NCBI GenBank assembly: GCA_031216915.1
Contig: CM062289.1
Location: 23,083,533 to 23,147,532, forward strand
Length of the DNA: 64,000 bases
Direction of reading: 5' to 3'
DNA from: Pictodentalium vernedei
Taxonomy: Eukaryota; Mollusca; Scaphopoda; Dentaliida; Dentaliidae
Below, piece by piece: positions 30,383 to 41,601 of this stretch. How positions within the stretch are numbered: position 1 is the first letter of the stretch; each line of letters opens with the position of its first letter. A model generated the notes under the pieces. The model was not told the DNA's origin. It saw nothing but the letters and a program-made list of their open reading frames with translations, and searched no databases. Made by a program: the position numbers and the translations under genes.

Positions 30383-32768
30383 TTATTCATTGATGGGCTC
30401 TAATTTAGTCCTTACAAGGATGTTACGCAAGCTTTTGTTTTTCTTATAGGCGATGACAGGTCGAAGATTCAAAGGTTCATTTAATTTAGCATTGGTAAAA
30501 TTGAATTCATCTTTTAACATTTTTGCTATTTCGATATTCATTCTGTTGTACGTTAAAGTGAAAGGAATGATGGACCTCCTTTCGCATTCGCCCTCTGATA
30601 TGTTCATACCAAATGGCCAGAGGGTTTGAAGCGTATTGATCCAAAAAGCTTCACGTTTTTTTTTTGTTTTTTTTTTTAAATTCATCCGTTTCTTCTAATG
30701 TGTCTTTAATTGGTGGTTGTTCAATTGGGTGGATTTCGAAATCGTCCAAAGAATGGCCAGGAAGGTTAAAATGTTGTGCTACTGGGGCATCAGCATTATG
30801 TTTTATATCCTGTTTGTGTCTAGTAGCACGTTCTCGAAAAGGATTTTGACTTTGACCAACATACTGTTTCCGACATCGCTTACAAGTGATAAGGTAAATA
30901 ATGTTTGGTGAATCACAATGGAGGGGGTTACGGATCTGATAATGATTTTTCGTTTGTTCGGAGGAAAATTCCTCTTTCTGATCAGACATAAAAGTATGCA
31001 GTCTACAACGAGGCTTTTTGCAATTAAATACCGCGCCACTACTATTTTGCAACGGTCTGTTGTGTTCAATCTTCAGTGGTTCGAAATCGGTAGTTTCAGC
31101 TGGACTTTCGAGCTTTTTCAAGGTTTGGGATTTCAGGCTACGCAAAAGGCGCAGCGAGTACCCTCTCGATCTGAGGGCGCCAAATAGAGTAGAACAAGCC
31201 TCATTGAAATTTACCTTATCACTTGAATTGCGGTGGAAACGAATGAGCTGTGATTTGATGATACCTTTAAATGTATGTTGAGGATGAAATGATTTAGTGT
31301 GCAACAATTGATGTGAATCAGTTGATTTAAAATATACTTTATAATCTAAATGACCGGACGCCTGAAATTGCTTGCCTTTATACACGGTTACATCGAGAAA
31401 ATCAACAGAATTTTCACTGATAGTAGCTTTCAATTTAATATTTGGATCGTGATTATTCAAAATTTCTAAAAATTCATCAAAATCTTCTTTTGAATGTTCC
31501 CAAATAATAAAAATGTCATCTAAATATCTGAGATATACGAGAGGATGCTTTGCACATTTGCTTAAGGCATTTTCCTCCCATTCCGCTACATAAATGCTTG
31601 CAAAATTAGGACTGAATTTTTTACCCATAGGACAACCCATTATTTGTAGAAAATATTCTCCATTGAATTGAAAGTCATTACCTTTTAAGCTCAGCTCTAA
31701 AAGATCCAAAATTTGTTCATCCGGGCGTTTCGCATCCGGATATTTTTCAAATGCATTTTTAACTGATTTAACACCTTTATCAATATCAATGTTCGTATAC
31801 ATACTGTCGATATCCAAAGTAGCCAGAATTGCATTTTTTGATATTTTCAATTTCGAAATTTGTGACAGGAAATCCTGTGTGTTTTTTAGATAGCTCGGAT
31901 GTCTATTTGCTATAGGTTTAAGATGATAATCAATTAATTCCGAGATCGCATAAGATTCCGAATTACAATCTGATACAATTGGCCTCCCGGGTGGAGTTAA
32001 ATCATTCGTCCATGAAGAACGGTCCTTGTGGATCTTTGGTAGGATATAAAATTGTCTTGTTTGAGCACTGAGCTTAGCTGTTAAATATTTCAATTGTTTT
32101 TTGGTAATGTGACCTTCGTCGAGGAGAAATTTTAAGATCTTATTGAATTTGTCGATATTACTAGGCCAAATAAGTGAATCTATTTTCTTATAATGTTTAG
32201 TATTGCTGAGTTGTCTCATGGCTTCCTTTATATAATTATCCCGAGATAGAACAACTACCGACCCACCTTTGTCGGCTGGTTTAATTACTAATTTCTTATT
32301 TTTTCGAAGTTTCGTGAGGGCTCTCCGTTCACCAGCTGTTAAATTGTCTTTATCGGAGAGTATGTTCATGCTGAACACCTTTTTGATGATTCGTTTGCTA
32401 GCCTCAATAATTTCGGGATCTACTTCACTATCTGGAGGTGACCAACCAGATGATTCTGTAAAAGGAAGTTTCCGACCGCTGGAGTTTCTAAAGCGGTCGG
32501 CTAATTTCATTTGCCTAAGAAAATTACAGTTGTATGATGGTAAATTTGTTTGGTTATCAGTTTTAGGCTTTGGTGCTGGTACAAAAGTTAAACCGCGATC
32601 TAAAAGAGATTTCTCTTGGGTTGTTAGGTCATTGGTGCCAGACAGGTTAACCACATTAGTTCCTAATCCCACATCTGTTAGGCGGCTGTTACCTTTGCCT
32701 TTACTTAGTTTAAATTTAGGTGGTTCAACCAGTGATCGTACATAATATTGGCGGTTTTCGTGGTCCAA
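30383..32768 (-). pseudogene. PLE copy 2 ORF2, frameshifted near its C-terminus
   Basis: Identical in plan to copy 1 ORF2, with a few substitutions (for example CPMGKK for CPMGKR, FDEFL for FDKFL, MSDQ for MPDQ). At about 30,657-30,677 the plus strand has two T runs separated by G where copy 1 has TTTTTTC. The net insertion shifts the frame after DEFKKK, within the C-terminal part of the GIY-YIG region. The last 90 or so residues continue in another frame (REAFWINTLQTLW). A sequencing or assembly error in the homopolymer is possible. Confidence 0.85.
32705..32714 (-). promoter_or_regulatory. Candidate -1 frameshift site in PLE copy 2
   Basis: The same UUUAAAC-UAA arrangement as in copy 1, unchanged. 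Confidence 0.65.
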
Positions 32769-34204
32769 TGGATTAAATCCTGAGCAACATCAAACTTTGC
32801 GTCATCAATTTTTGGTATCACGTTAACGTCCTTCACTTTCCGAATGGTTTCGTTGATGATGCTCAGGGTTCTCCTCTCAGCCTGAGGGAGTTTTTGCGAA
32901 AAGTTTAGTTCAGCGAAATAAATTTTTGCTGATCTAAACTTGACCCTGATATCGCTAAGCATATTCCGCAACTGCTTAACTACGAGATCAGAATTATCGT
33001 TTCGAGAATTCACGCCAATATTTAATAATATTTTTTGGGGACTGGACTGGCCCCTGTGCCCTTTAAACATAGAGCGCAGATGATTGAATTTGGCGCCGGG
33101 GTAACACTCCACCTGGATGTCCGGATGGGGATTTCGATCAATGCGTCCTAAATTTGAACTTCCAATCATAAGGATGTTTTTACAAACATCGGGGAGGCGC
33201 CAATTCCTTTTGTCAAAATTAACTCCGCTTTTATGCCGAAACTGGGAGAATTTAGAATCAAATGAGCGGCCCGAGTTGCGGCTCGGTGATTTGACTTTCT
33301 CTGAGTACGATATACCTGGTTGAACCACACTAGATGCAGGGGAAGGGGGAGAAGAAACAGAAGCAGGAGAGGAAACAGAAACAGGAGAAGAAACAGAAGG
33401 AGGAGGAGGAGTTCTAGTGAGAGCACTAGGAGAACTAGAGAAGAAAGGCTGAGGAGGAGTAGGAGGTAGAGGAACAAGACGAGGCGAGACAGCGTTACTC
33501 AATTTGCGAGCATCTTCAGTCACAATATGGACCGGAGATGTTTGCAAATTGAGGCGCTTACTCTGAGAGAAAGAAGAAGTAGAGGGAAAAGAAGAGGGAG
33601 AAGTGCTTTGCCTTGATCTTTTCTTATTTTGCTTTTCGCGTTGGGGTAGAGGGACAACACGGGCCGGAGTTTGCTTGCTCCCTCCCGTATTGTTCCTTAC
33701 TCCAGACGCTGGGCGAAGTTCCGAAATGTAAGACTCATAGGCCGAAATCGTCTTACCTGTCAACTTGTTTTTAAAGTTTTTTTGAGCCCAGATCAAGGCA
33801 CGCGCCGACGCGCTGTTGAAGTCTATCTTTTCGAGTCCAGGAGGTGGTCGCATAGCCAAAGTTATCTTAGACCTCAACTGGTTTAAATTTATCTTATAAT
33901 GCTCAATTAAAGCATTTAACGTTTGGTTGGCCCATCCCACACTAATCTGTCGAAAAACAGAAAAAATGTGTGGGGTGGGAAGAGCCGGCTTTAGAAAGCC
34001 CCCTAACTCATCTACTTTCTTCTCCAACTGCTTCGGGAAATCCCGGTTGGCCAAATGCTGCTCTAGGAGCCCAATATGGTGCATACACTGAATCACCTGG
34101 AAAAGGGCCTTGACCAATCTAGAATAGGCCTGGAACGATTGTTCCTGGCCCCTTCCAGACTGGGCAACTCTCTTTCCCTGATGCTTCTGTCTTTTTTGAG
34201 CCAT
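32705..34204 (-). CDS. PLE copy 2 ORF1, 499 aa, intact
   Basis: One codon longer than copy 1 because of an extra Ser codon in the Ser-rich linker (TSSFSQ against TSFSQ). SGNH-like blocks are retained (MIGSSN, CYPGAK, NIGVNS, DLIHW). Substitutions such as SRNDN for SRKDN and TTKTAN for TTRTAN are conservative, fitting recent copying from a common functional source. Confidence 0.85.
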   Translation of the reverse strand: MAQKRQKHQGKRVAQSGRGQEQSFQAYSRLVKALFQVIQCMHHIGLLEQHLANRDFPKQLEKKVDELGGFLKPALPTPHIFSVFRQISVGWANQTLNALIEHYKINLNQLRSKITLAMRPPPGLEKIDFNSASARALIWAQKNFKNKLTGKTISAYESYISELRPASGVRNNTGGSKQTPARVVPLPQREKQNKKRSRQSTSPSSFPSTSSFSQSKRLNLQTSPVHIVTEDARKLSNAVSPRLVPLPPTPPQPFFSSSPSALTRTPPPPSVSSPVSVSSPASVSSPPSPASSVVQPGISYSEKVKSPSRNSGRSFDSKFSQFRHKSGVNFDKRNWRLPDVCKNILMIGSSNLGRIDRNPHPDIQVECYPGAKFNHLRSMFKGHRGQSSPQKILLNIGVNSRNDNSDLVVKQLRNMLSDIRVKFRSAKIYFAELNFSQKLPQAERRTLSIINETIRKVKDVNVIPKIDDAKFDVAQDLIHWTTKTANIMYDHWLNHLNLN

Positions 34205-34566
34205 TTGAAGAATAAGTAGATGAATTTAAAATGAAATTAAAATGAAGAAATGAAATAAATTAAAATGAAATCTAGATATTACCTATTAGAGAAGATACCT
34301 GGATTGGTTGTAGTCTTCAGCAAAGGTAGAAAATAATCCGTCTGCCTCGACGCGTTTCGCTTGGTTTGGCTTTTTCAAAGAGACTTTGAGGAAAATGATT
34401 CCAATTTTTTATGGATTTCTAGCAATCATTCATTGACTCATAGTCACTTTATTCAACCAGTTTGAACTTTTTTAGCTTTTCACTCAACAATGTTAACCGC
34501 AAAATTAGTAGTGACATCTGATATATATGTGCAAACAGAAAGAAACAGAATCATAAGAATCACGTC

Positions 34567-35340
34567 AATTTCAATACATTTTTCATTTTTTGGGGCCACG
34601 CTGTCTACAGCGGGTGCCCTTTAGTGATCAGTCCGTCCGCACGCCCCGTGTTTTCCGCACTTTTTCCAGCAATCGACAGAAATATTGTGTATAGCTTCCT
34701 GGTAGGTACTCACATCTCAAGCTTCAATTCCATTCCACTCAGCTGGTTTAGTACAGAGTTATTGCCCTTGAACTTAGGAATTCGACAGTTAAAACGGATT
34801 TTCCGAACTGTTTCAGCTGTTGATAGAAATATTGAAATAATGTTCTATGTGTAGCTTCCTGGTGGGTACTTACAGATCAAGTCTCAATTCCATTCCACTC
34901 AGGTGGTTTATTACAGAGCTATAGATAGAAATATTGGAATGATGTTTTGTCTGCAGATTCCTGGTGGGTACTTACAGATCAAGTTGCAATTCCATTCTGC
35001 TTAGTTCGTTCATTATAGCGTTATTACACTTGAACTTTGCAATTCGACAGGTAAAACAGGTTTTCCGCACTTTTTTCAGCCTTCAATAGAAATATTGAAA
35101 TGATTTTTTGTATGTAGCTTCCTGGTGGGTACTTACAATTCCATTCCGCTCAGTTGCTTATTACAGAATTATTGCATTGAACCCAAGAATTTGATAGTTA
35201 AAACAGGTTTTCCACACTTCTTCTGCTATCGATAGAAATATTGAAATAATTTTATGTATGTAGCACCCTGATGGGTACCTCCCCATCCAGTTTTAATTTC
35301 ATTCCAATCCTTTCGTTTATCGAAGAGTGATTGCCCTTGA
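34567..35340. repeat. 102-bp satellite, about 5-6 diverged copies (unit A)
   Basis: Units contain GATAGAAATATTGAAATAAT, TAGCTTCCTGGTGGGTACTT and AATTCCATTCCACTCAG. Homology to unit B starts here (34,567 against about 59,725), right after the PLE region. Unit B has about 18-20 copies. Confidence 0.9.
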
Positions 35341-35857
35341 ACTAGGAAACTTCGCATATTAGCTGCGGTTATAGCTTCTCATCCACCAATCAGACTGTTG
35401 TTGTTGGAACTTTGACTGGAAGACAAGACATTTCACTATAATATATTTTTATATAATAATATAATAATGATATTTATCATATGACTCGTCCGTTTTGTTC
35501 ACTTTAAAACATTTGATATTTTGTTTTCATATTGATCAGTGATAAATAAAGCCTTCCGTCAATTTCATTGGTCAATTTAAAAACTAGACAATTTGATTGG
35601 CTGAACAAAATAAAACCGGGCCGCATTTTCATAATTTGCATAATTAGAGTTGGGAGCTTTCATTGGTCAATTTCAAAACTGGACAATTTGATTGGCTAAA
35701 CTATATACAACTGGGTGACATTTGCATAATTTCAGTAGGGAGAATTTACATTATCTGTCCTATTTACGGTGGGTTATATTGTATTAATCTTTTACCTAAC
35801 GTAACGGCAAAAACCGTCTCGCGCAATACAAGAAAAACGCCATTAATTTTTCTTATA

Positions 35858-35970
35858 TTTTCACTTTTTGCTTCCAAAACATAGGTTATGACCCCTAATT
35901 GGAACGAGCTCGACTAGCTCGTTCCAATGAGGGGTTATAACCTAAGTTTTAGAAGCAAAAAATGAAAATT
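35858..35970. repeat. Palindrome, GGAACGAGCTCG centre
   Basis: Arms of about 50 bp (TTTTTGCTTC...AGGTTATGACCCCT and complement) meet at CGACTAG. The same family lies at 45,351-45,445, with a half-copy near 59,140-59,190. Confidence 0.85.
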
Positions 35971-36093
35971 TTTAGTTATACGAGGATGTTTTTCCAAGTT
36001 CCGTCTGCAACTCAAGTTTGGTGATCGGTTAAAAAGTCATACTGAGTGGCTAATTTGTGCGTGTGTGTGTCATATGATAAATAGAATATGAAA

Positions 36094-36218
36094 TGAGTGT
36101 TTTTCTCATATAATATTTATGAAACTCGTCCGAATTGTCCGTTTGGGCTCGCCAGAGGCTCGCCAAAACAGAAAATTCTTAGACTCGTTTCATAAATATT
36201 ATATGAGAAAAACACTCA
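36094..36218. repeat. Hairpin with 34-bp arms
   Basis: TGAGTGTTTTTCTCATATAA at 36,094 pairs with its complement ending at about 36,218; the arm continues through TATTTATGAAAC. The loop holds a doubled GGCTCGCC. Confidence 0.88.
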
Positions 36219-36816
36219 TGCCATATCCTCTATAAATACCCTGGACCCTGGAATCCAGATGGAGTTTTGTTTTTGCTTCCTTTTTTCACGCAGATACAGA
36301 GTCATTGTCCTTGAACTTGGATAGTTATAACAGTTTTTCGGTTTTCCACTCTTTTTCGGTTATGGATGGAAATATTGAAATATGTTTCTGTTTGTAGCTT
36401 CCTGATGGGTACCTCCACATCCATTTTTAATTTCATTCCAGTCCCTTTCTTTATCAAAGAGTGATTGCCCTTGAACAAGAACATGTCACATATCAGCTGC
36501 ACCGACACAGACTACTGTTATGTGAAATTTGACCGGAAACAAGACATTTCATTGTAAATATTTCTATTATATAAAAATGTAATAATGATATAAATACCCT
36601 GGACGCTGGAACCCAAAACAGGTAACAGGTACATCGTTTCACTGTACTCTAAAGACAGATGGTCATTCAAAACAGGTGGTCTCTCAAGTCAGGTGGTCAC
36701 TCAAGGAAGGTTTTACTGTACTGTATACTGTTCGAATTGCAAACCGGCTCCCATCACTTTTATAGTGTTTTTCTGATTTTGCCTCCGCAAAAATGACACC
36801 TCTGAATACGTGTGTA

Positions 36817-37156
36817 GGGAGCTCGGTGGCTCAGTGGTAGCCTGTTGGACTTTTATGTTAGATCCCCGTCCGGGACGATCCGCGTTGTGTCCCTGGGCAA
36901 GGCACTTTATCCCGGTTACCTACATGGGGGCACGATGACGCCGTGTACTAAGGCGTACTGCACGTCGATGGTGCACATGTCTTCAATCTATAACCTTGCT
37001 TGAACAGAGTTAGAATGTTGAGCTGACAGTTGCTCATCGTTGCTCGGTGGTTCTCTCCGGGTACTCGGGCTTCCTACACCCGTAAAACTGTCACGGTCAC
37101 GATTAACCATTGTGCATAAGTATGTGACATTAAACCCCAATAAATAAATAAATAAT
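36817..37156 (+). mobile_element. Full-length tRNA-headed SINE
   Basis: The head is GGTGGCTCAGTGGTAGCCTG (A box) with a degenerate B box (CCGTCCGGGACGATCC). The body contains GCGTTGTGTCCCTGGGCAAG, the core GGTTCTCTCCGGGTACTCGG, and the tail TTAAACCCCAATAAATAAAT. It is the best complete reference copy in the window. Confidence 0.85.
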
Positions 37157-37349
37157 ACGTGTGTAAAATTTTTAAAAATTTGTTACTGGTCATTGACAGT
37201 TCCGCAGCTCATATCTTTCATTCCACTAGTTTTCACCATCAATTTTCTAAATATAATAATAAACTTATAACAAAAAATCATTCTCGAAACTGCATGTGCA
37301 AGTTAAGGAAAACTTTAAAAGAATGAAAAGGTATACTCAGTCAAATACA

Positions 37350-37692
37350 CTTTATTTATTGGTGTTTAAAGTCACATATTTCCGCACAGTGGCTAATCAT
37401 GACCACGACAGTTTTACGGGTGGAGGAAGCCGGAGTACCCGGAGAGAACCACCGAGTAACGGCGAGCAACTATCAGCTCACCAGAACACTAACTCCACAC
37501 AAGCAGGGTTAGCATTGGTTGAAGACAAGGGTACCATCGGCGTGCAGTACGCCTTAGTACACAACGCCACCGTGTTCCCACGTGGGCAATGGGTGAAGTG
37601 TCTTGCCCAAGGACACAACGCAGTTGCCGCAGGTGGGATTCGAACCGAAGACCTCTCGGCTTGCAGCCTGCACCTCCACCCAATTAGCCCCC
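37350..37692 (-). mobile_element. SINE, minus strand, intact tRNA-like B box
   Basis: The reverse orientation of the same family: the tail complement TTTATTTATTGGTGTTTAAA at the left, the core CCGGAGTACCCGGAGAGAAC, and at the right GGGATTCGAACCGAAG (complement of a perfect B box). A C17 run (37,688-37,704) abuts its 5' end. The long open frame across it is not a gene. Confidence 0.85.
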
Positions 37693-37759
37693 CCCCCCCC
37701 CCCCTCCGAATAGGAGTGTTAATGCATTTTTATAATCACAGGATCGAATTGTTTAAGTA

Positions 37760-39267
37760 ACATTCATTCTGTCAAAATATTTAGTGGTACACTTCCTGGG
37801 CAACCTGATTAATACATTGGTCTACTTTGGTATCTGATAGGCCATGTTTGTTTAGCATGCATACACACAGAGACAATTCAGTGTTCAATTCTAGAAGTTG
37901 GGATGTGTGAAAATAAAATCGTTTTCAATAATTGATCAACTGTTATCATTTGATTGTCCTCCCCCATGATTCAAACTGTAAATCCTCAATGCTGTCAAGA
38001 TATGAGTATATAGACCACAAACCTGCATGAAGCATGCCGTATTTTGCAGGTATTATTCAATACAACATGCTCATGAACGTCCTGGGAAGAATGATATATC
38101 ATGAGAAAGCATCCCGACGACATTTGTAAACCGTAGTGAATACCGATTAGCACTGTGAATATCCCTCAAAAAAAGGGGGGTGGGTGGTGGTGGTGGTGTC
38201 CGAAATTGGTCGGAAAAAACCTGTCGAAAAAGGAAAAAAAATGGGAAAGGGGTGGGTGGGTGGGTGGGTGGGTGGTCTAACATGTCGAACGTTAAAAACC
38301 ATCACATGTTCCTGGGGATTTTTTCCGCTCCTGCCCTGCCTAGGGGTAATTTGAACAACAAAGGGACACTAGATGCCCCCCCCCCCCAATCGCGTCCGAC
38401 ATTAGGATAACCCTTTAATCACAGCAACACTGGAATGAAAAAAAATGGTAAAATGGGTTCCCGTCGCAAATTTGGTTGGCGATAAAATGTGTTCTTTTTG
38501 TTGATAGTTGTCAAATGAATTGCTGAGTGTCCTTCTAATAATTTTTTTTTTCTGCAAAACACAAATTATCTCAATTATGTCTTGAAAATATATTGTCTCG
38601 TCTAGATCTGCTTGATTGATATTTGCTTCGTACAGTGTTCCTATCTTTTATTTTAACAATATTTTATTAATAATTAAATAAAACTTTCAGGAGAATTTGT
38701 GCCTTGAACGACACCATGGCATTTCCTCTGACGTTACTTTTTACAAACGGTGACTAAATAATAATAATTAGTTATTGGTAGATGTTCTTAATATTTTTTC
38801 TTTTTTGTTATTGATGAACCTCAAGAGAACCCTTTTGGTACGTAATGATGTTTTACTAATAATTAATTAGAACTGTCAGGACAATTTATAAATGTTGGCT
38901 GAACATTAATAATTTGTTCTTGGTAGATATTCCTAATACTGATTCATATCTGATTGATGAGCTTCAAGATAACCATTTTGATATGTAATGATGTTTTATT
39001 TATAATTTATTGAAACTTTGAGGACAATTTATGCCCGAAATGACTCCATGCAGGCAGGACTTCTATCATTTCTAGCAACTTCGTTTTGCCGTTCTCATTC
39101 CTGCCACAGTACTTGGGCACAATAACAACCACAAACAGATATCTTGATATCTTAAACGTTGCTGCTTCTCATTTCAGACGCATTATTACTAATAAGAATG
39201 GAATTAGCAAACAAGAGTAGGCCTATTCCTGGTGACGATACTTGCTCTCCGAAAATGCCTGAATAGG
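37760..39267. other. No gene seen; GGTG-rich patch and three degenerate repeats
   Basis: 38,177-38,275 is rich in GGTG/GGGTGG. C11-12 lies near 38,378-38,389. Near 38,660, 38,850 and 38,996 the words TAATAATTAA...AACTTTCAGGA(G/C)AATTT recur, an old tandem repeat with 145-190 bp spacing. No coding region. Confidence 0.55.
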
Positions 39268-39271
39268 TTAA

Positions 39272-39735
39272 CCCTTTACCCAACGTAACCGCCAAAACCG
39301 GTCAGCGCTGTTCACAAAAATCGCCAATTAATTTTCATTATTTTAGTTTTTATTCTTCATCTCCATTGCCCGCGTGGGGGCACGATGACGCCGTGTACTA
39401 AGGCGTACTGCACGTCGATGGTACGCATGTCTTCAACCAATCTAACCCTGCCTGTGTTGCAGTGCGGAGTTACGATGTTGGGGAGTTGGCAGCTGCTCGT
39501 CGTTGCTTGGTGGTTCTCTCCGGTTACTCCGGCTTCCTCCACCCGTAAAACTGTCACGGTCATGATTAGCCTTTGTGCGTAAATATGTGACCTTAAACAT
39601 CAATAAATAAATAAATTTAGTTTTTATTTTTTGTCTCAAAAACATAGGTTATGTTTTTGAGACAAAAAATGAAAAAAATAGTTATTCAAGAATTTTGTTT
39701 GCAAGTGTCGTCTGCTTTTCATGTTAGGTAAAGAG
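39272..39735. mobile_element. TTAA-flanked MITE interrupted by a SINE
   Basis: TTAA at 39,268-39,271 and 39,736-39,739. The ends are CCCTTTACCCAACGTAAC and (reverse complement) CTCTTTACCTAACATG. The centre has a TTTTGTCTCAAAAACATAGG palindrome. The family recurs at about 35,786, 45,282 and 59,058. Confidence 0.8.
39355..39615 (+). mobile_element. 5'-truncated SINE inside the MITE, 13-bp target duplication
   Basis: TTTAGTTTTTATT lies at 39,342-39,354 and 39,616-39,628. The body starts near GCCCGCGTGGGGGCACG and ends in TTAAACATCAATAAATAAAT. The order of events is therefore MITE first, SINE second. Confidence 0.85.
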
Positions 39736-39842
39736 TTAACCATATCAAAACAATGCTTCTCAAAGACTTTAATCAGACTTTTAGGCAAATTAATTCAGGC
39801 TTGTTTTTGATGACCCCCCCCCCCCCCCCCCCACCACCCCAG

Positions 39843-40247
39843 CAGAAACAACAGGGATATAATCAAGTTATTGCAGCAAAGGACATACTCGTCGAGAAAG
39901 TGTCTAAGAGAATGGATGCTCACTTCTCTTCCATATTTTCACGTGCACACCTAATTACGTATGGACGAGAAAAATTCCGCAATGAATGTCAGTTACTGAA
40001 AGAACAGGCGAAACACCTGCAGGACCTGGTCAGTTCAATATTTAGTTACTTTCACACTAAAAGTTCACAGTGTGATGTTGGGGAAGAAAGTCAATTCGAC
40101 ACTGAAAGTTTTAAAACTGATGTTGGGTCTGAATGTCCAGTCCCAGATGTATCACGAAAGCGTCCTAGTTATGATACCCTAGATAATTTCCTTGATAGTT
40201 CACAGGATATTACTACATCAACCCCCAAATCCAAGAAGTGCCAGTAA
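39843..40247 (+). CDS. Possible terminal coding exon, unknown protein
   Basis: After a C19-rich pyrimidine tract and CCACCACCCCAG comes an open frame, QKQQGYNQVIAAKDILVEKV, then RMDAHFSSIFSRAHLITYGR, then a likely coiled-coil helix (EKFRNECQLLKEQAKHLQDLV), an acidic/Ser-rich stretch, and RKRPSYDTLDNFLDSSQD ending at TAA (40,245-40,247). The composition looks like real protein and unlike the repeat-derived frames nearby. The acceptor could be CCCCAG|CAG (39,842) or ATTGCAG|CAAAGG (about 39,875). I do not recognise the family; a coiled-coil nuclear protein is only a guess. No upstream exon is identified. Confidence 0.42.
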   Translation, partial: QKQQGYNQVIAAKDILVEKVSKRMDAHFSSIFSRAHLITYGREKFRNECQLLKEQAKHLQDLVSSIFSYFHTKSSQCDVGEESQFDTESFKTDVGSECPVPDVSRKRPSYDTLDNFLDSSQDITTSTPKSKKCQ

Positions 40248-40679
40248 TAACAAACATTTCATTCTTGAACATACATGTACTAAATAATTTTAACAAACGG
40301 TTTCATTCTTGAACATGCCTGTCCAAAATATGTGGACTTTCTGTTGAGCGAAATATTCTCAGATCTGCATGTATGCGAATGTATTGATTTCTCTTGGAAA
40401 AGTCATTGTACCCTATATATCATACACTACCAAATATAATTATTATTTATACCATTATTACCTATTGTACTATATACGAAAAGCCTGTGACATAAATTTT
40501 AGCTTCACACACCAACCGTGATGAACGCGCCAGCAATGGGATTTCATCATTTAAATTTTACACCTACAGCAGAACTACGTCCAAGTTGACCTTTGGTGAC
40601 GTCGACCTGAATGCAAACTTGTCTAAATTTATCGCACGTAGCCTCGCGAAGAGTGAAATGCAACCGGCAATTATTTATT

Positions 40680-41472
40680 ACGTTTTTAAATGGCTTTACC
40701 TCATAAGATGCCAAAAATTAACAAACATGCATTGTCTCCTGTTAATAAAGCATCCATGACTCGAAATAGTATGTTATTATGTTATTAAAACGAAAAAGGC
40801 TCCGTTTCTTTTTCCATTTTTGTTTCGGTGGTAAAATTGACAGCGGAAGTACCCCCCACCGATGCTCATGTAATCAAAAACAGATTCGCACGTATGTACG
40901 TCTGGTGTTCAGTAAAATCGAGAAAACGTAAAGGCGACTCTTGATAATCTGACGGTCATCGAAAATAAAATATATCCAAAGTAGCTTGGTGCAGCAAATG
41001 TTCAGCACTCGTGGTGAAGTGGTGTTAACCACGCCAAAGGCTCGCGGTTAACAACACTTCACCATTCGAGTTTGCCTCATACGATACCAAAAATTAACAA
41101 ACATGCGTTATCTCAAGTTAATAAAGTACCCATAACTCATAATAACTCAAAATAGTATGTTATTTTATTAAAATGAAAAATGCCCCGTGATTTGCGTGTT
41201 TCTTTTTCTATTTTGTTTCGGCGATAAAATTGATAGCAGTACCACCCACCCGTGCTCGTGAAACTAAAAACAGATTCGCACGTGTGAATATTGTATTTTT
41301 TAACATTTAAACTCTTCTTAATCTGACGATCATGGTAGAAATAAAATATTCCAAGAGTAGCTTGGTGTACCAAATGTTCACCACTCGTGGTGAAGTGGTA
41401 TTAACCGCGCGCCAAAGGCTCGCGGTTAACACCACTTCACCATTCGTGGTGAACATTTGGTACACCAAGCTA
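40680..41472. repeat. Two tandem copies (about 390 bp) each ending in a hairpin
   Basis: Copy 1 (about 40,680-41,065) and copy 2 (about 41,068-41,472) share AACAAACATGC(A/G)TT, AAAACAGATTCGCACGT and a terminal palindrome. In copy 2 the palindrome has 52-bp arms (41,358-41,409 and 41,421-41,472) around CGCCAAAGGCT. In copy 1 it is shorter (about 40,995-41,062). Confidence 0.85.
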
Positions 41473-41601
41473 CTATGGGTATATTCTATATATTTGTTAC
41501 ACTAATACATATAGTCTTATTAATATCAACCTTCTTTTACTTATAAATGTACCAAAATTCGTGTAGTAGTTGTTAGTTGAGTCCTACGTGTTTTTTTCGT
41601 C

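Larger units (their letters stand above)
30182..34404 (-). mobile_element. Penelope-like element, copy 2 (ORF2 frameshifted)
   Basis: The same structure as copy 1, displaced by about 4,970 bp in the same orientation. The 3' end again finishes in ACACACA. The flanks differ from those of copy 1 on both sides. Its ORF2 is broken by a T-rich insertion; ORF1 is intact. Confidence 0.93.
35473..36230. mobile_element. 758-bp foldback-rich insertion at a TA site, absent from unit B
   Basis: Unit B reads AATGATATAAATACCC without interruption (near 62,253). Here the same site is split, with TA on both sides (35,471-35,472 and 36,231-36,232). Inside are a TTTATCATATGAC inverted pair (about 35,473 and 36,068), a decayed TTAA-type MITE with a GGAACGAGCTCG palindrome (about 35,858-35,970) and a second hairpin (36,094-36,218). 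It is a composite, probably several nested events. Confidence 0.7.

Noticed and set aside
37296..37760. 154-codon ORF
   Set aside because: It is an antisense reading of the minus-strand SINE; the same pseudo-peptide (GGGSRSTRREP) appears at every SINE copy.
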